64,000 bases of DNA from Lysobacterales bacterium. GTDB lineage: Bacteria > Pseudomonadota > Gammaproteobacteria > Xanthomonadales > Rhodanobacteraceae. Both the position numbers and the translations under genes were made by a program. Below the pieces are notes generated by a model. That model did not search any database, had not been told where the DNA came from, and was given only the letters and a program-made list of their open reading frames with translations. Shown one piece after another: positions 8,839 through 17,696 of the stretch; position 1 is the first letter of the stretch; each line of letters starts with the position of its first letter. Where the stretch lies: positions 568,289 through 632,288 of the forward strand of contig JADKJL010000012.1 in the NCBI GenBank assembly GCA_016721015.1, written 5' to 3'.

Positions 8839-10245
8839 CTACATCTGGGAAAGCAGTTCGAGTATCCGGCCGGTCACGGATTGCACGTTGTACTGATCGA
8901 TTCCACCGCTGTCGCTGTTGGACATCGCGATCAGCACATACGGATCCTCGCCGGCGTTCTCGAGCATCCAGGCATGGGTGAGGACATGGAACCCGTTGAC
9001 GCCCGAGGCGAGCGAACCGCCCTTGTACCAGACCCGATCCCAGCGATTGCGTACTTCAGGCTGGGCCACTCCGGCCCCAAGGGCCGCGTCGGCGGTCTTG
9101 AACGCTTCCGATCCCTGTGGCAGTCGACGCAGCTTGGCGAAGGCACGGCAGATGTCATACGGGCTGGCACGCCAGGTTCCAGACGTCAGCAGCGCTTCGT
9201 GGAAATACGCTCCGCCATTGTTCGGCCCGAGCGGCTCGATGTTGTCGTGCAGAAACTGGTACTTGAACGGTTGCGTGCCATTGACGTAGCTGAGCGCCTG
9301 CGGCAGAGGAAAAGAAAGGAATACGTGAAACTGTTCACTGATGCCAAGGAAGGGTCGCAGCAAGTCCGGCTGGGCTACGCCGTATTCGGCCACGATCTGA
9401 TCGAGACGCGTGCGGCCAACGCGCTGATGCAGCAGATCGGTTGCCGTGTTGTCGCTGATGCCGATCATCAGGCGCGCCAGGTCGCCGACCGGGAACGGCG
9501 TATTCAGCGGCTCGCTGTTGATCGTGCCGCCGGGCGCCAGCTCACTGGCAACCAGCGGCAGGATGTCCGACGCCGACAGCGTGCCTTCGACTATGGATTG
9601 CGCGACACCGCCAAGCAGCCAGATCTTGAAGATCGAGGCGGTCGCCCGCGGCGTGTTGGCGTTACGATCCTGCATCGTCGTGCACTGGTTGGCGCTGTTG
9701 ATGCGACCCACCAGTAGCGCAGGCGCGGAAGAGAGCGTGGCGAACTTGTCTGCGGCCTGGACCATCGTCAGGGTCTGATCGGCTGCGTATTGCACCGATC
9801 CGTAGTAATCCTGCACGTAGATCTCGACGATCTTTTTTGCACCGGCGTAGTGCGCACCGATCGTCACGTAGCCGAATGGCAAAGGATCTCCCGGAGATTT
9901 GATCACGATTACGGTCTTCACCGGCGTCACCGCAACCACATCGGCAATCCTGGCGTTCGGGTGCTCACTGCGCACCTGGTTCACGAATGCCGCCATGGAA
10001 GTCAGATCGAACACCGGATCGAAATGCGCAGTGGCTTCAGCCAGCGTCGTCGTCTCACCCGCCGCCAGTTCGCTGATCAGCCATTGCAACTGGTCGACGG
10101 CCGGTCCTGGCGGCAACTGGTAGGTGCCGGCCACGAATGGAAACTGCGGCGTGATTGAAGGCGGATCGAAGCTGTCGACAAAAAGCTGGGCCTGCGCGAC
10201 GGGCAACACGGCGAGACTGAGCAACGCCAGGATGAAGTGTTTCAT
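8839..10245 (-). CDS. secreted serine hydrolase with class A beta-lactamase-type active site
   Basis: The 468-residue protein has a clear signal peptide (KHFILALLSLAVLPVAQAQ). All three class A beta-lactamase/DD-peptidase motifs are present: S-I-F-K at about residues 204-207, S-D-N at about 264-266 and K-G-G at about 408-410. An N-terminal domain of about 180 residues precedes the hydrolase domain, which is longer than in true class A enzymes (about 290 residues in total). The E166-type Glu of beta-lactamases was not identified with confidence, so penicillin hydrolysis is not implied; a periplasmic esterase or peptidase is equally possible. GGAGG lies 7 bases before the ATG at 10245. It is divergent from the toxin-antitoxin pair. 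Confidence 0.85.
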   Translation of the reverse strand: MKHFILALLSLAVLPVAQAQLFVDSFDPPSITPQFPFVAGTYQLPPGPAVDQLQWLISELAAGETTTLAEATAHFDPVFDLTSMAAFVNQVRSEHPNARIADVVAVTPVKTVIVIKSPGDPLPFGYVTIGAHYAGAKKIVEIYVQDYYGSVQYAADQTLTMVQAADKFATLSSAPALLVGRINSANQCTTMQDRNANTPRATASIFKIWLLGGVAQSIVEGTLSASDILPLVASELAPGGTINSEPLNTPFPVGDLARLMIGISDNTATDLLHQRVGRTRLDQIVAEYGVAQPDLLRPFLGISEQFHVFLSFPLPQALSYVNGTQPFKYQFLHDNIEPLGPNNGGAYFHEALLTSGTWRASPYDICRAFAKLRRLPQGSEAFKTADAALGAGVAQPEVRNRWDRVWYKGGSLASGVNGFHVLTHAWMLENAGEDPYVLIAMSNSDSGGIDQYNVQSVTGRILELLSQM

Positions 10246-10513
10246 GGGCAATCCTCCGTTCTGGACACGACCGCCCGCGCAAAACGGCGAACGGCTCGGA
10301 ACTCTTCGGAATTGTTTGCGCAGGAACGCGGAAAACCGGCTCAGGCCGCCACTGAGCGCGCATCACCGTCATCCTGGCGAGCTTCCGGAGCGAGATCGGA
10401 AACACCGAAGCAGCAAGCTGATCACGCAATGCAAACCCGGGAACCACGGCATGGATATCCCGGCCCACGCGGATGATCAGGCAGCAAGACATTGCAGCCT
10501 TGGCCACATCCAG
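10246..10513. other. divergent intergenic region
   Basis: About 270 bases separate the serine hydrolase start from the toxin-antitoxin operator. No coding frame with a supported start was seen on either strand. It must contain the hydrolase promoter; no clear -35/-10 pair could be assigned by eye. Confidence 0.5.
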
Positions 10514-10532
10514 GTATAACGCACGTTATAAC
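10514..10532 (+). promoter_or_regulatory. palindromic operator/promoter of the toxin-antitoxin operon
   Basis: GTATAACGCACGTTATAAC is an inverted repeat (TATAAC-GCAC-GTTATA) ending 15 bases before the antitoxin ATG. TATAAC also works as a -10 element, with TTGCAG about 15 bases upstream as a weak -35. An AbrB-type antitoxin usually represses its own operon from such a site; that function is inferred. Confidence 0.6.
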
Positions 10533-10547
10533 CATCAGGAGCGCACC

Positions 10548-10769
10548 ATGAAACTGAAAATCACCACCATCGGCAATTCCGCCGGCATCATCCTGCCGCG
10601 CGAACTGATGGCACGACTGCGCCTGGAGAAAGGCGATGAGTTGTTCGCCCTGGAAACCCCGGACGGCATCCGCCTGACCACCTACGACCCGAACCTGGTC
10701 CAGCAGATGGATGTGGCTGAGGTAGTCATGCGCAAGCGTCGCACGCTCCTGCACAAGCTCGCGCAATAG
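10548..10769 (+). CDS. AbrB/MazE-family antitoxin
   Basis: This 73-residue protein has a swapped-hairpin AbrB/MazE N-terminal DNA-binding domain. KLKITTIGNSAGIILPREL is the family hallmark, followed by LEKGDELFALETPDGIRL. The short, charged C-terminal tail is presumably the toxin-neutralising part. AGGAG lies about 6 bases upstream of the ATG at 10548, which fixes the start; the longer frame upstream runs through the operator. Only 8 bases separate it from the toxin gene. The protein is expected to bind the operator at 10514-10532 and to sequester the Doc toxin. Confidence 0.9.
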   Translation: MKLKITTIGNSAGIILPRELMARLRLEKGDELFALETPDGIRLTTYDPNLVQQMDVAEVVMRKRRTLLHKLAQ

Positions 10770-10777
10770 GAGTTCCC

Positions 10778-11206
10778 ATGATCATCTGGATCGAGAGGTC
10801 GTTCGCTATCGCGATCCACGAGCGCCAACTCGCCGAGCATGGCGGAGGTATCGGCGTACGCGATGAGAACATGCTGGATTCCGTCCTGGCCCGCCCACAG
10901 CAGCTGCGTGCCGACGGCGATCCACCGCCAGATCTTGCCGATCTCGCCGCCAGCCTCGCCTTCGGCTTGGCACGCAACCATCCCTTCGTTGACGGCAACA
11001 AGCGCACGGCTGCGGTCGCGTGTGAAACGTTCATCATGCTCAATGGCGGCATTCTCGATGCGGATGATCTGGAACTCTATCCCCGCTACGTCGCATTGGC
11101 AGAAGGCAGCCTGCCCGAAGCCGAATTCGCCGACTGGTTGCGACAGCACATCACACTCGATGCGGGGAAACGCGTGAACGAGCCGCGTGCACGTTACGCC
11201 CGCTGA
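10778..11206 (+). CDS. doc: Doc-type (Fic fold) toxin, death-on-curing family
   Basis: The 142-residue protein has the Fic/Doc signature HPFVDGNKRTA starting at about His68. Canonical Doc proteins phosphorylate and inactivate elongation factor Tu; Fic relatives AMPylate. The fully conserved HxFx(D/E)GNKRxx box argues that the active site is intact. The N-terminal IHERQLAEHGG and VRDENMLDSVLARP are typical of the Doc family. TAGGAG stands 8 bases before the ATG. Paired with an AbrB/MazE antitoxin rather than a Phd, it forms a mixed-family type II toxin-antitoxin module. Confidence 0.93.
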   Translation: MIIWIERSFAIAIHERQLAEHGGGIGVRDENMLDSVLARPQQLRADGDPPPDLADLAASLAFGLARNHPFVDGNKRTAAVACETFIMLNGGILDADDLELYPRYVALAEGSLPEAEFADWLRQHITLDAGKRVNEPRARYAR

Positions 11207-11427
11207 AGCCTTCCGCTCCCGACAGTCACACCGGCTGGCGCAAGAAAACAGGAACCTGGCCGGAAAACGCCTCGCGGCCGTTGACAAGGTCATGCCCGGC
11301 GCGTTCGTCGTCACCTGCCCGCGCTTGCACCACCGCGCAACAGCCGATCAAAGGGCGCGCACAACCTGCGCCTGCCTTTGGCAAAGAACCCAGGCGCTCA
11401 TGCCCTGCACTTTGCGCAGACGATCGC

Positions 11428-11805
11428 TCAGCCCACCACCGGTATGTTGGGCATCTGTGGATCGCAGTTGATCAGCACGTCCATCTTGGTGTCCTTGACC
11501 AGGACCGAGATGCTGATCAGGGTCTTCTGGGTGTTCTGATTGAGCATGGTGAAACTTCTGCCATCCGTTGACTTTACCACCTCGCTCAACTGGTACTTGG
11601 AATCCGAGGTGACGAAATCTTGCATCGAGAAGTGCGATTCTGTTTCGGAACTGAACTTGAAAACGAGCTTTGTCGGCGATTGCGTGACCAGGATGATATC
11701 CGGCGTGAACGAGTAGAAGTAACGTCCGCGCCCGGTGTTGCCTCCCGAATCAACGGCGGCGACTGAAAGCTCAACGACCAGCTCAGGCTTTTCCGATCCA
11801 CTCAT
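11428..11805 (-). CDS. small protein coupled to the nSTAND regulator (possible DP-EP-like family)
   Basis: The protein has 125 residues, is predicted soluble and beta-rich, and has no signal peptide. The C-terminus contains ISISVLVKD and NCDPQMPNIP, which faintly recalls small DP-EP-type proteins; this assignment is tentative. Its ATG overlaps the stop of the upstream giant gene by 4 bases and has a strong GGAGG 7 bases before it, so the two are translated together. In other STAND systems such a small partner can be a target, adaptor or effector, but nothing in the sequence decides this. No catalytic motif was recognised. Confidence 0.75.
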   Translation of the reverse strand: MSGSEKPELVVELSVAAVDSGGNTGRGRYFYSFTPDIILVTQSPTKLVFKFSSETESHFSMQDFVTSDSKYQLSEVVKSTDGRSFTMLNQNTQKTLISISVLVKDTKMDVLINCDPQMPNIPVVG

Positions 11806-14800
11806 TGCACATCCTCCAGAATAGAAATTATTGAATCATAGCTTGGCCTATCAAAGCCCACGGAAGCAAGATATTTTCTTCCCACTTCTGCATCTGTGCG
11901 TTTTCCCAATCGCTTCAACAGCCTCACCCTGATATCCAGAACCTGAATGTCGTCCGTGCTCGGGGCGATCGCGTTCAACTCGTCGAGCGTTTGCTGCCAC
12001 GACGCGATCGAGGCTTGCCTGCCCTCTTGCCGGGCGCGAATGTCGCTGACCACAAGCCTCAGTTCGTAGCGAACGGATCTGTCGCCGCCAGGCTCACCCG
12101 CTGGCGGAATCGGCCCCAGGCGCTCAAGGGCACGCTCGGCAAGCGACATCGCCTTGTCACCTCCACGTGCAACGTCTGCAACCGCCATGCGCCCCAGGAT
12201 CTGACTCTCAAGCATTCGCCATTCGTGATTTCCCGGATTCTTCGCACTCAGCGCTTTCAGCTTTTCCTCGACCTCCGCCAACGAGTCAAGAACTGACGAA
12301 GGTGATCCGCTCATGAATTTCAGCCATGCCCGCTGCTGCTGGACGAACAGGCGATCCCGGGCCCAATTCGCATTGTCGGGATCATGACTGCTCAAGGTGT
12401 CGAGCAGCCCGTCGGCAATCCCGAGTTCGACGTCCGCTGCAAGCAGATCGCCCCGGTCGAAATCGAGCAGGCCCAGGTTCATCCGGATCGTCGCTTCGCG
12501 ATGCTTCCAGACGATTTCCTCCGGCGCGAGCGTTGCCCCGCGCCGAATCCTTTCGAGCGCCTGCATCAAGCTGCTGCGCGCCTCAGACATTCGACCGACA
12601 CTCGCCAGCGACGAGGCCCGCCAGGATTCACTATCGGCCAGATCCGCAAGGATCGACCGATCATCCGGCTTTCGATCCAGGACTTCGCGTTTCAATTGGA
12701 TCGACTTCTCGAATGACGCAGCGGCCGCCTCGAAGCGGCCATCGTCGCGATCGAGCACACCAAGATTGTTCAGCGCATAGGATCGTTCAAGGGTGGCATC
12801 GATGCTGGCGTTGTCGTGTTTCAGCCAGTCCTCGGTCACGCGGGCATAGGAGTTCCACGACTCCCGAGCCAGCTCGACCTGGCGGGCGCGATAGTGCACG
12901 AAACCTTGCCAATAGGCGGCATTTCCCAGTTGCCGGAGGACATCGACATCCAGCGGCTGCCGGGTTCTGAGATCCTCAAGCAGCGATCTTGCCTGCGTGA
13001 ATTTCTTCAGTGCCTCGCCATCACGGCCTTGTTGCAGCTTGATTTCACCCAGTCGAAGTTGCGTCTCAGCCCAGAACCGCAGGCTGGTTGACGTGGTCAG
13101 TTTGTCGCTTGCACTCAGGTAGCGATCCGCGGCATCGACCACGCCATCCAGAAGGGAAATCTTTCCCAACGGCTGCAGCTGCCGGAACAGGTCGTCCAGC
13201 ATGAAATCGACCAGATGCTCGGCATCGTTGCGTTGCCGCTGGGCAATCGTGCGCTCGCGAATCGCGAACCAGGCGGCCAGGCTCGTGCTGAACGCGAGAA
13301 CCACAAGAACGGCAATACCCGCATTGCGCAGCTGGAGGAAGCGCTGATGCCTACTGCGCGAAGCATTGATGAATTCATCCACCAGCGAACTGCCATCATG
13401 CAGCCTCTCGCGTTGCAGCGTCTTGCCCTCCTCAAGCGGCAGCCCTCGGGTAAGCAGCAGATCGGTCGGTCGACCACGCTGGTTCCAGCGATTTGCCGCC
13501 AATTTCAACCTGCCCTGCAGGGCGAGCAATGCACGGTTTCGCTGGATCCAGTCCACCGCACGCGGCCAGTGCCGGAGCAGCGCATCATGCGCCGTTCGCA
13601 CGACCGTTTCCGACGTCGAACAGGAGACGACAAAGAGTCGTTCGGCAACAAAGACATCGACGAGTTCGATTTCCCCGGGCCCCATCCGCTCCAGCGACAC
13701 CGGCAGGCTGCGGACCACGGAACTCTCTTCGGCCGCATCGACCATCTTCGACAGCAAGGTCGGCAAGGCCTTGCGCTGCGCTTCGTCCAGACCCGCGAAC
13801 GCATTTTCCGCGTGGCGTGAAAGCGCTCCGGAGAGTCCGCCGATGTCCCGATATGCCTGGAATGTCAGCTCACCATCCCCGGAACGGGATTCATACAAGG
13901 CATCGAGAAGATGCTGCAGCATCGGCAGGCATTCGGGCTGACCAATTGCCGCCTCGAGAATGACGTCATCGAGCCGCTCCCGTCCGAGCGGATCCAGCGC
14001 ATATCTCAATCCGGCCAGTTGCGCCGGTCCGCGGACGATCTCGGCCAGCTCGCCGGCACCCGGCGGCTCGATATCGACATGGCCCTCGCTCCCCTTGAGC
14101 TCGATCAAAGCGGGTGCCGTCGAGATCCGGTGGTATTCGCTGCTTCGACACGCGGCGAGGATCGCGAAGATCGGCGATCGAGAAAGCGCGGACAGCGCAG
14201 CGATGAAAGGCTCCACGTCAACCGGGTCGCGCATGAGTTGATCCAGCTCGTCGGCGACCAGGACGAATCCACAATGCGATGAATCGCGCGGCCTGCGCGA
14301 CCGTAAACGGTGGCCGGCCGAGTCGATCAGGCGCTGGGGATGCGCACGCAGATCGGCGCGTATTGCGGTGGTTTCGGTCGCATGGAAAACCGGCTCGCCA
14401 TCCACCCGCAACGCGCAGAGCGCACCGGCAAGCGCATCGATGGCGGAGCCTTCTCCAACCACAAGTTCCGCATGGGCGACGCTCTGCCAGCCGCTGCGAC
14501 CGCCGCGTTGCAACAGCTCTGGCAGCACACCGGCCTTGAGCAGCGAGCTCTTGCCGACACCACTCGGGCCGACGCACAGGACAAAGGCGACGCCACGCTG
14601 GCGTTGCCTGTCGAGTGCACCCAGCACTTTCTCCACGAGTCGCTTTCGCCCGAAAAAGACGGCGGCATGTGCGACGCCGAATTCCTCAAGTCCGCGAAAC
14701 GGGCTGCCGCTGTTCCAGGTCGAACGTTCGGCAGGGCTGGCGGACGAGCCGTCGGCAAACTGGACCGGTGGCACCAGGCGATAGCCGCGCTTGCGTACGG

Positions 14801-15086
14801 TTTCGACAAACCGGGAAGCGCGCGAATCATCGCCGACCGCCTTGCGCAGCTGGGCAATCGCCTTGTGCAACGGGGAATCGCCGTAGAACGTGCCCTTCCA
14901 GACCTTGACCAACAGGTCGTCGGCGCTCAACACCTCGCCATTGGCTTCGGCCAGCGCGCACAGCACCTGCATCGTGCGCGGCTCGACATGGATCACATCG
15001 GTGCCGCGAATCAGCGCGCATTCCGAGGGTCGCACCAGCCACTCGCCAGCGCGAAAGGGATTCCCGGACGACTGATTCGATGTCAC
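11802..15086 (-). CDS. winged-helix, nSTAND1 NTPase, transmembrane and TPR regulator
   Basis: This 1094-residue multi-domain protein starts with an OmpR/CadC-type winged helix (about residues 10-100; VEPRTMQVLCALAEANGEVL and VETVRKRGYRLVPP). Next comes an nSTAND1 ATPase with Walker A GPSGVGKSS (Lys about 179) and a Walker-B-like FVLVADELDQL. A single membrane segment follows at about 588-610 (AVLVVLAFSTSLAAWFAI), then TPR-like helical repeats (SYALNNLGVLDRDDGRFEAA and similar). The layout is that of CadC-like membrane-bound regulators with a STAND switch and a sensor of peptide or protein ligands. The GTG at 15086 has AGGAGG about 4 bases upstream; the ATG at 15134 would add 16 residues but has no visible binding site. 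It is divergent from the metallo-hydrolase gene. Confidence 0.85.
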   Translation of the reverse strand: MTSNQSSGNPFRAGEWLVRPSECALIRGTDVIHVEPRTMQVLCALAEANGEVLSADDLLVKVWKGTFYGDSPLHKAIAQLRKAVGDDSRASRFVETVRKRGYRLVPPVQFADGSSASPAERSTWNSGSPFRGLEEFGVAHAAVFFGRKRLVEKVLGALDRQRQRGVAFVLCVGPSGVGKSSLLKAGVLPELLQRGGRSGWQSVAHAELVVGEGSAIDALAGALCALRVDGEPVFHATETTAIRADLRAHPQRLIDSAGHRLRSRRPRDSSHCGFVLVADELDQLMRDPVDVEPFIAALSALSRSPIFAILAACRSSEYHRISTAPALIELKGSEGHVDIEPPGAGELAEIVRGPAQLAGLRYALDPLGRERLDDVILEAAIGQPECLPMLQHLLDALYESRSGDGELTFQAYRDIGGLSGALSRHAENAFAGLDEAQRKALPTLLSKMVDAAEESSVVRSLPVSLERMGPGEIELVDVFVAERLFVVSCSTSETVVRTAHDALLRHWPRAVDWIQRNRALLALQGRLKLAANRWNQRGRPTDLLLTRGLPLEEGKTLQRERLHDGSSLVDEFINASRSRHQRFLQLRNAGIAVLVVLAFSTSLAAWFAIRERTIAQRQRNDAEHLVDFMLDDLFRQLQPLGKISLLDGVVDAADRYLSASDKLTTSTSLRFWAETQLRLGEIKLQQGRDGEALKKFTQARSLLEDLRTRQPLDVDVLRQLGNAAYWQGFVHYRARQVELARESWNSYARVTEDWLKHDNASIDATLERSYALNNLGVLDRDDGRFEAAAASFEKSIQLKREVLDRKPDDRSILADLADSESWRASSLASVGRMSEARSSLMQALERIRRGATLAPEEIVWKHREATIRMNLGLLDFDRGDLLAADVELGIADGLLDTLSSHDPDNANWARDRLFVQQQRAWLKFMSGSPSSVLDSLAEVEEKLKALSAKNPGNHEWRMLESQILGRMAVADVARGGDKAMSLAERALERLGPIPPAGEPGGDRSVRYELRLVVSDIRARQEGRQASIASWQQTLDELNAIAPSTDDIQVLDIRVRLLKRLGKRTDAEVGRKYLASVGFDRPSYDSIISILEDVQ

Positions 15087-15253
15087 TTCGCCTCCTCGCT
15101 CGCCTGAAATTGAATCAGCCTGGCCATGCAACATATTGGTTTAATTACGATTTTCGGATCGTAAGGTTTTCGTCAGGTCAGCCGGGCGTGAACTGCCAAT
15201 GATCGGCTCACGCACCGCCGACCGTGGAAGTGCGACCTCTCCGGAGACCTGCG

Positions 15254-16366
15254 ATGAAATGCCTTCACCTCAGCAAGCCCGTCAAAATCCTGACCCTGAG
15301 CGCCATGCTCATTCTCATTGGTTGCCAGGGATTGCCCCCGCGGCAATCACCCGGCGACCATGCGCCGTCGATCGGCAAAGGGGAGTTGAAGCGCGCAGGA
15401 CCCGATTCAAATTATCGGAAATTTGCGCCTCGTGTAAAGAACAACAACGAGATCGAGATCCACATGCTGCCGGTAGGCGGCGGAATGTGCCAGGTGGTCA
15501 ACTGTCCTGGAAACAACAACCCCGCTCCCTTGTTGATTGATTGCGGCGCCTCGGCCGGTTCACTGGGCGCCAACGATCTGAGCAAGGCCGACGCCGTCGC
15601 GCGGACGCAGGCATTGCTCGGCGGGCGTGTCACGACCGTCGTGTTGAGCCATTCCGATTCCGACCACAACAACTACATCCCGGACGTCTTCCCCAACGTC
15701 AACCAGGTCGGCACGTTGTGGGTGGGCAGCCAGTTCAACCGATATCCCGTTGCCGTACAGACCTGGATCAATGATGTTGCGGCAGCCGGCATCGTCGTGC
15801 GCAGGAATTTCCCGGCCGGCTGGAGCAACAACGGCAATGCGGTACTCGAACTCGCCTGTGGGAGTGCGCGAACCTTTGTATTGACGGTCAACAGCGATGT
15901 CGGCGCCAACGACGGCAGCATGATGCTGAGCATCGATCATGGCGACACCCACATGATCTTTCCGGGCGATGCGACCAAGAAAGCCCAGGACTGGGCCATG
16001 GTGAACTTCCCGAACCCGCTGCTGCGCTCGGATCTGGTTGCGATGAGTCATCACGGTGCCGACAGCCATGGCAGCAATGACGATGACTGGGCGTTTGCAA
16101 CCGAACCACGCTATCTGTTCGCCAGCGCCGGCGTTTCCTACTACCACCCGCGTTGCGACTCGGGTCAGCGCTACATCAACGCAGGGCGGGTTCTCGCCGC
16201 GCCAATCCACGCCTACAAATGCGGCTACTCGGGGTACTGGAGCGCCCAGTCGACCACGGCCACCGCCATCTACAACACCGAAGACGTTGGCGAAGTCGTC
16301 ATCACCGCCACCGACGATCCCGCCACCATCCGAGTGACCTGCAGCGGCTTGGCCTGCAGCTATTGA
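15254..16366 (+). CDS. lipoprotein metallo-beta-lactamase-fold hydrolase (ComEC/Rec2-like)
   Basis: The 370-residue protein has a lipoprotein signal ending in LIGC (Cys24), so it is probably membrane-anchored outside the cytoplasm. The metallo-beta-lactamase fold is shown by HSDSDH (about 133-138), which replaces HxHxDH much as in ComEC-type hydrolases, by MIFPGDA (about 231-237) and by SHHGAD (about 265-270). The C-terminal 100 residues have several Cys that could form disulfides. ComEC-like domains cleave DNA or phosphodiester substrates; the substrate here is unknown. GGAG lies 7 bases before the ATG at 15254. It is divergent from the nSTAND gene and has a 255-residue unknown downstream. 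Confidence 0.82.
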   Translation: MKCLHLSKPVKILTLSAMLILIGCQGLPPRQSPGDHAPSIGKGELKRAGPDSNYRKFAPRVKNNNEIEIHMLPVGGGMCQVVNCPGNNNPAPLLIDCGASAGSLGANDLSKADAVARTQALLGGRVTTVVLSHSDSDHNNYIPDVFPNVNQVGTLWVGSQFNRYPVAVQTWINDVAAAGIVVRRNFPAGWSNNGNAVLELACGSARTFVLTVNSDVGANDGSMMLSIDHGDTHMIFPGDATKKAQDWAMVNFPNPLLRSDLVAMSHHGADSHGSNDDDWAFATEPRYLFASAGVSYYHPRCDSGQRYINAGRVLAAPIHAYKCGYSGYWSAQSTTATAIYNTEDVGEVVITATDDPATIRVTCSGLACSY

Positions 16367-16422
16367 TCGATCTTCCGACCTTCATCACATCGACGCCCTT
16401 GGCGTCGGTGCCGGTGACCATC

Positions 16423-16442
16423 GCCCCGATCCCTGTCGGGGC
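16423..16442 (+). terminator. hairpin between the hydrolase and the 255-residue protein gene
   Basis: GCCCCGA-TCCCTG-TCGGGGC forms a 7-bp GC-rich stem 23 bases upstream of the next ATG. There is no T-run, so it may act as an attenuator or an mRNA-stability element rather than a full terminator. A smaller GACGCCCTTGGCGTC hairpin precedes it. Confidence 0.5.
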
Positions 16443-16465
16443 ACCACAACCCAGAGGACAACATC

Positions 16466-17233
16466 ATGAAAGCCATAAACATCGAAGACCGCATTTCCTA
16501 CATCCAGTCGCTGGATATCGGCGAGCCGGCGCTAGCCGTTCCCGGTCGCAAGAAACTCGCATTTGTCGCGGAAGACGACAAGAAAGCCGCCGCCGTTGAC
16601 GCCGGATCCCTGGTCTCGTTCGTTGGCGGCGTAAGCGCCATCCATCAGCAGGACACCCTGAATTCAACCCTGCTCGCCCAGCTCGCGGCCAATCAGAAAT
16701 ACGACCGCGAGGAACAGACCGTCGACTGGTACAAGTTCTATCGCGACGTCCTTGAAAACATCGGCTGGGTCATCCAGGGCTTCAACTTCAACAAGTTCGA
16801 TACCCAATCCGCCAGCTTCTCCGTGGACGAAGTGGTGATCAAGCTGCTGGCCGCCATCGCGACTGATGATGATGTTGCAATCGTTGCCGAGACCATCGAG
16901 GCGGTCAAGGCACTGAGCAATGACGATGGCCGTGTCGTCCTGTTCGACTCGCAGAGCCACAAGCTCAAGAAGGGCAACTTCCAGATCGGCATCGGCAATG
17001 ACGACGATGGCGTCATGGTCATGAAGATGGGAGCGTTCTACTTCAGCACCTCGAAGGATGTCACCAACGTGCTGTGGTTCCGCTTCGAGCGGTCGGATTC
17101 GGAAATGTATCAGGCCAGCCAGACGATCAATCTGAACGAGCAGATCTATGCCAAGGTTCGTCAGCAGGTGATCGACAAGCTCGGCGTGCGCGCGCAGGAG
17201 TTCGTCCTGGGCCTGGACATCGGCGCGGACTAA
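16466..17233 (+). CDS. uncharacterised soluble protein downstream of the lipoprotein hydrolase
   Basis: The protein has 255 residues, no signal peptide and no membrane segment, and is acidic with mixed alpha/beta character. Conserved-looking blocks are LNSTLLAQLAANQKYDR, WYKFYRDVLENIGWV, DDGRVVLFDSQS and GAFYFSTS. I do not recognise a named family or a catalytic motif. AGAGGAC lies about 7 bases before the ATG. It follows the lipoprotein hydrolase by 99 bases on the same strand, with a hairpin between them, so co-expression with possible differential output is likely. A strong hairpin follows its stop. Confidence 0.8.
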   Translation: MKAINIEDRISYIQSLDIGEPALAVPGRKKLAFVAEDDKKAAAVDAGSLVSFVGGVSAIHQQDTLNSTLLAQLAANQKYDREEQTVDWYKFYRDVLENIGWVIQGFNFNKFDTQSASFSVDEVVIKLLAAIATDDDVAIVAETIEAVKALSNDDGRVVLFDSQSHKLKKGNFQIGIGNDDDGVMVMKMGAFYFSTSKDVTNVLWFRFERSDSEMYQASQTINLNEQIYAKVRQQVIDKLGVRAQEFVLGLDIGAD

Positions 17234-17244
17234 GCGAATCGTTC

Positions 17245-17280
17245 GCGAAGGGTGGGCGAGTTCGTTCGCTCCCCCTTCGC
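17245..17280 (+). terminator. strong hairpin after the 255-residue protein gene
   Basis: GCGAAGGG (17245-17252) pairs with CCCTTCGC (17273-17280), and the inner GGGCGA/TTCGCTC pairing extends the stem. It starts 12 bases after the stop codon. There is no T-run, so termination may be Rho-assisted or bidirectional, facing the convergent EthD gene. Confidence 0.65.
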
Positions 17281-17378
17281 AACGGCCCGCTTCGGCAGCC
17301 AACAGGGTTCCTGCCTATTCGCGGAATCCCGGTTGGGCAGCGCACTCCGCTGACGCTGGCAGTGCCGAGCGGCAAGTG

Positions 17379-17696
17379 TCAATCGAGCGGAATGATCCGG
17401 CTGAACTGGATCACCGGCGGCGCATCGGTGTAGTTCGGAATATCCCCACCAAGCTGCTCACCGATCCGCGACCACGCCTCCATGAACGCCTCGATCGATT
17501 CGAATCGCATATGGCAACTCATGATGTAAGTCGGCGGCGAGTCGGGTTCGACACCGGCCATGCCCTGCTCCAGCGTGACTTCCTTCAGCACATCGCCGAA
17601 GAGGCGCCTGGCCATTGGCATGTGTGTGCCGAGGTAGTAGTCGACATCGAAGCGACTGCCGGGGGTGTTGGGGTAGAGGATGTTTAGGCGAATCAT
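17379..17696 (-). CDS. EthD family protein
   Basis: This is a 105-residue ferredoxin-like dimeric alpha/beta barrel protein of the EthD family. It begins IRLNILYPNTPGSRFDVDYY and has the conserved YLGTHMPMARRLFG block, which is typical of EthD. Members are small, often orphan proteins linked to degradation of ethers and aromatics or of unknown function; no partner oxygenase is nearby. It stands alone at the edge of the low-GC island. Convergent with the preceding gene. Confidence 0.9.
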   Translation of the reverse strand: MIRLNILYPNTPGSRFDVDYYLGTHMPMARRLFGDVLKEVTLEQGMAGVEPDSPPTYIMSCHMRFESIEAFMEAWSRIGEQLGGDIPNYTDAPPVIQFSRIIPLD

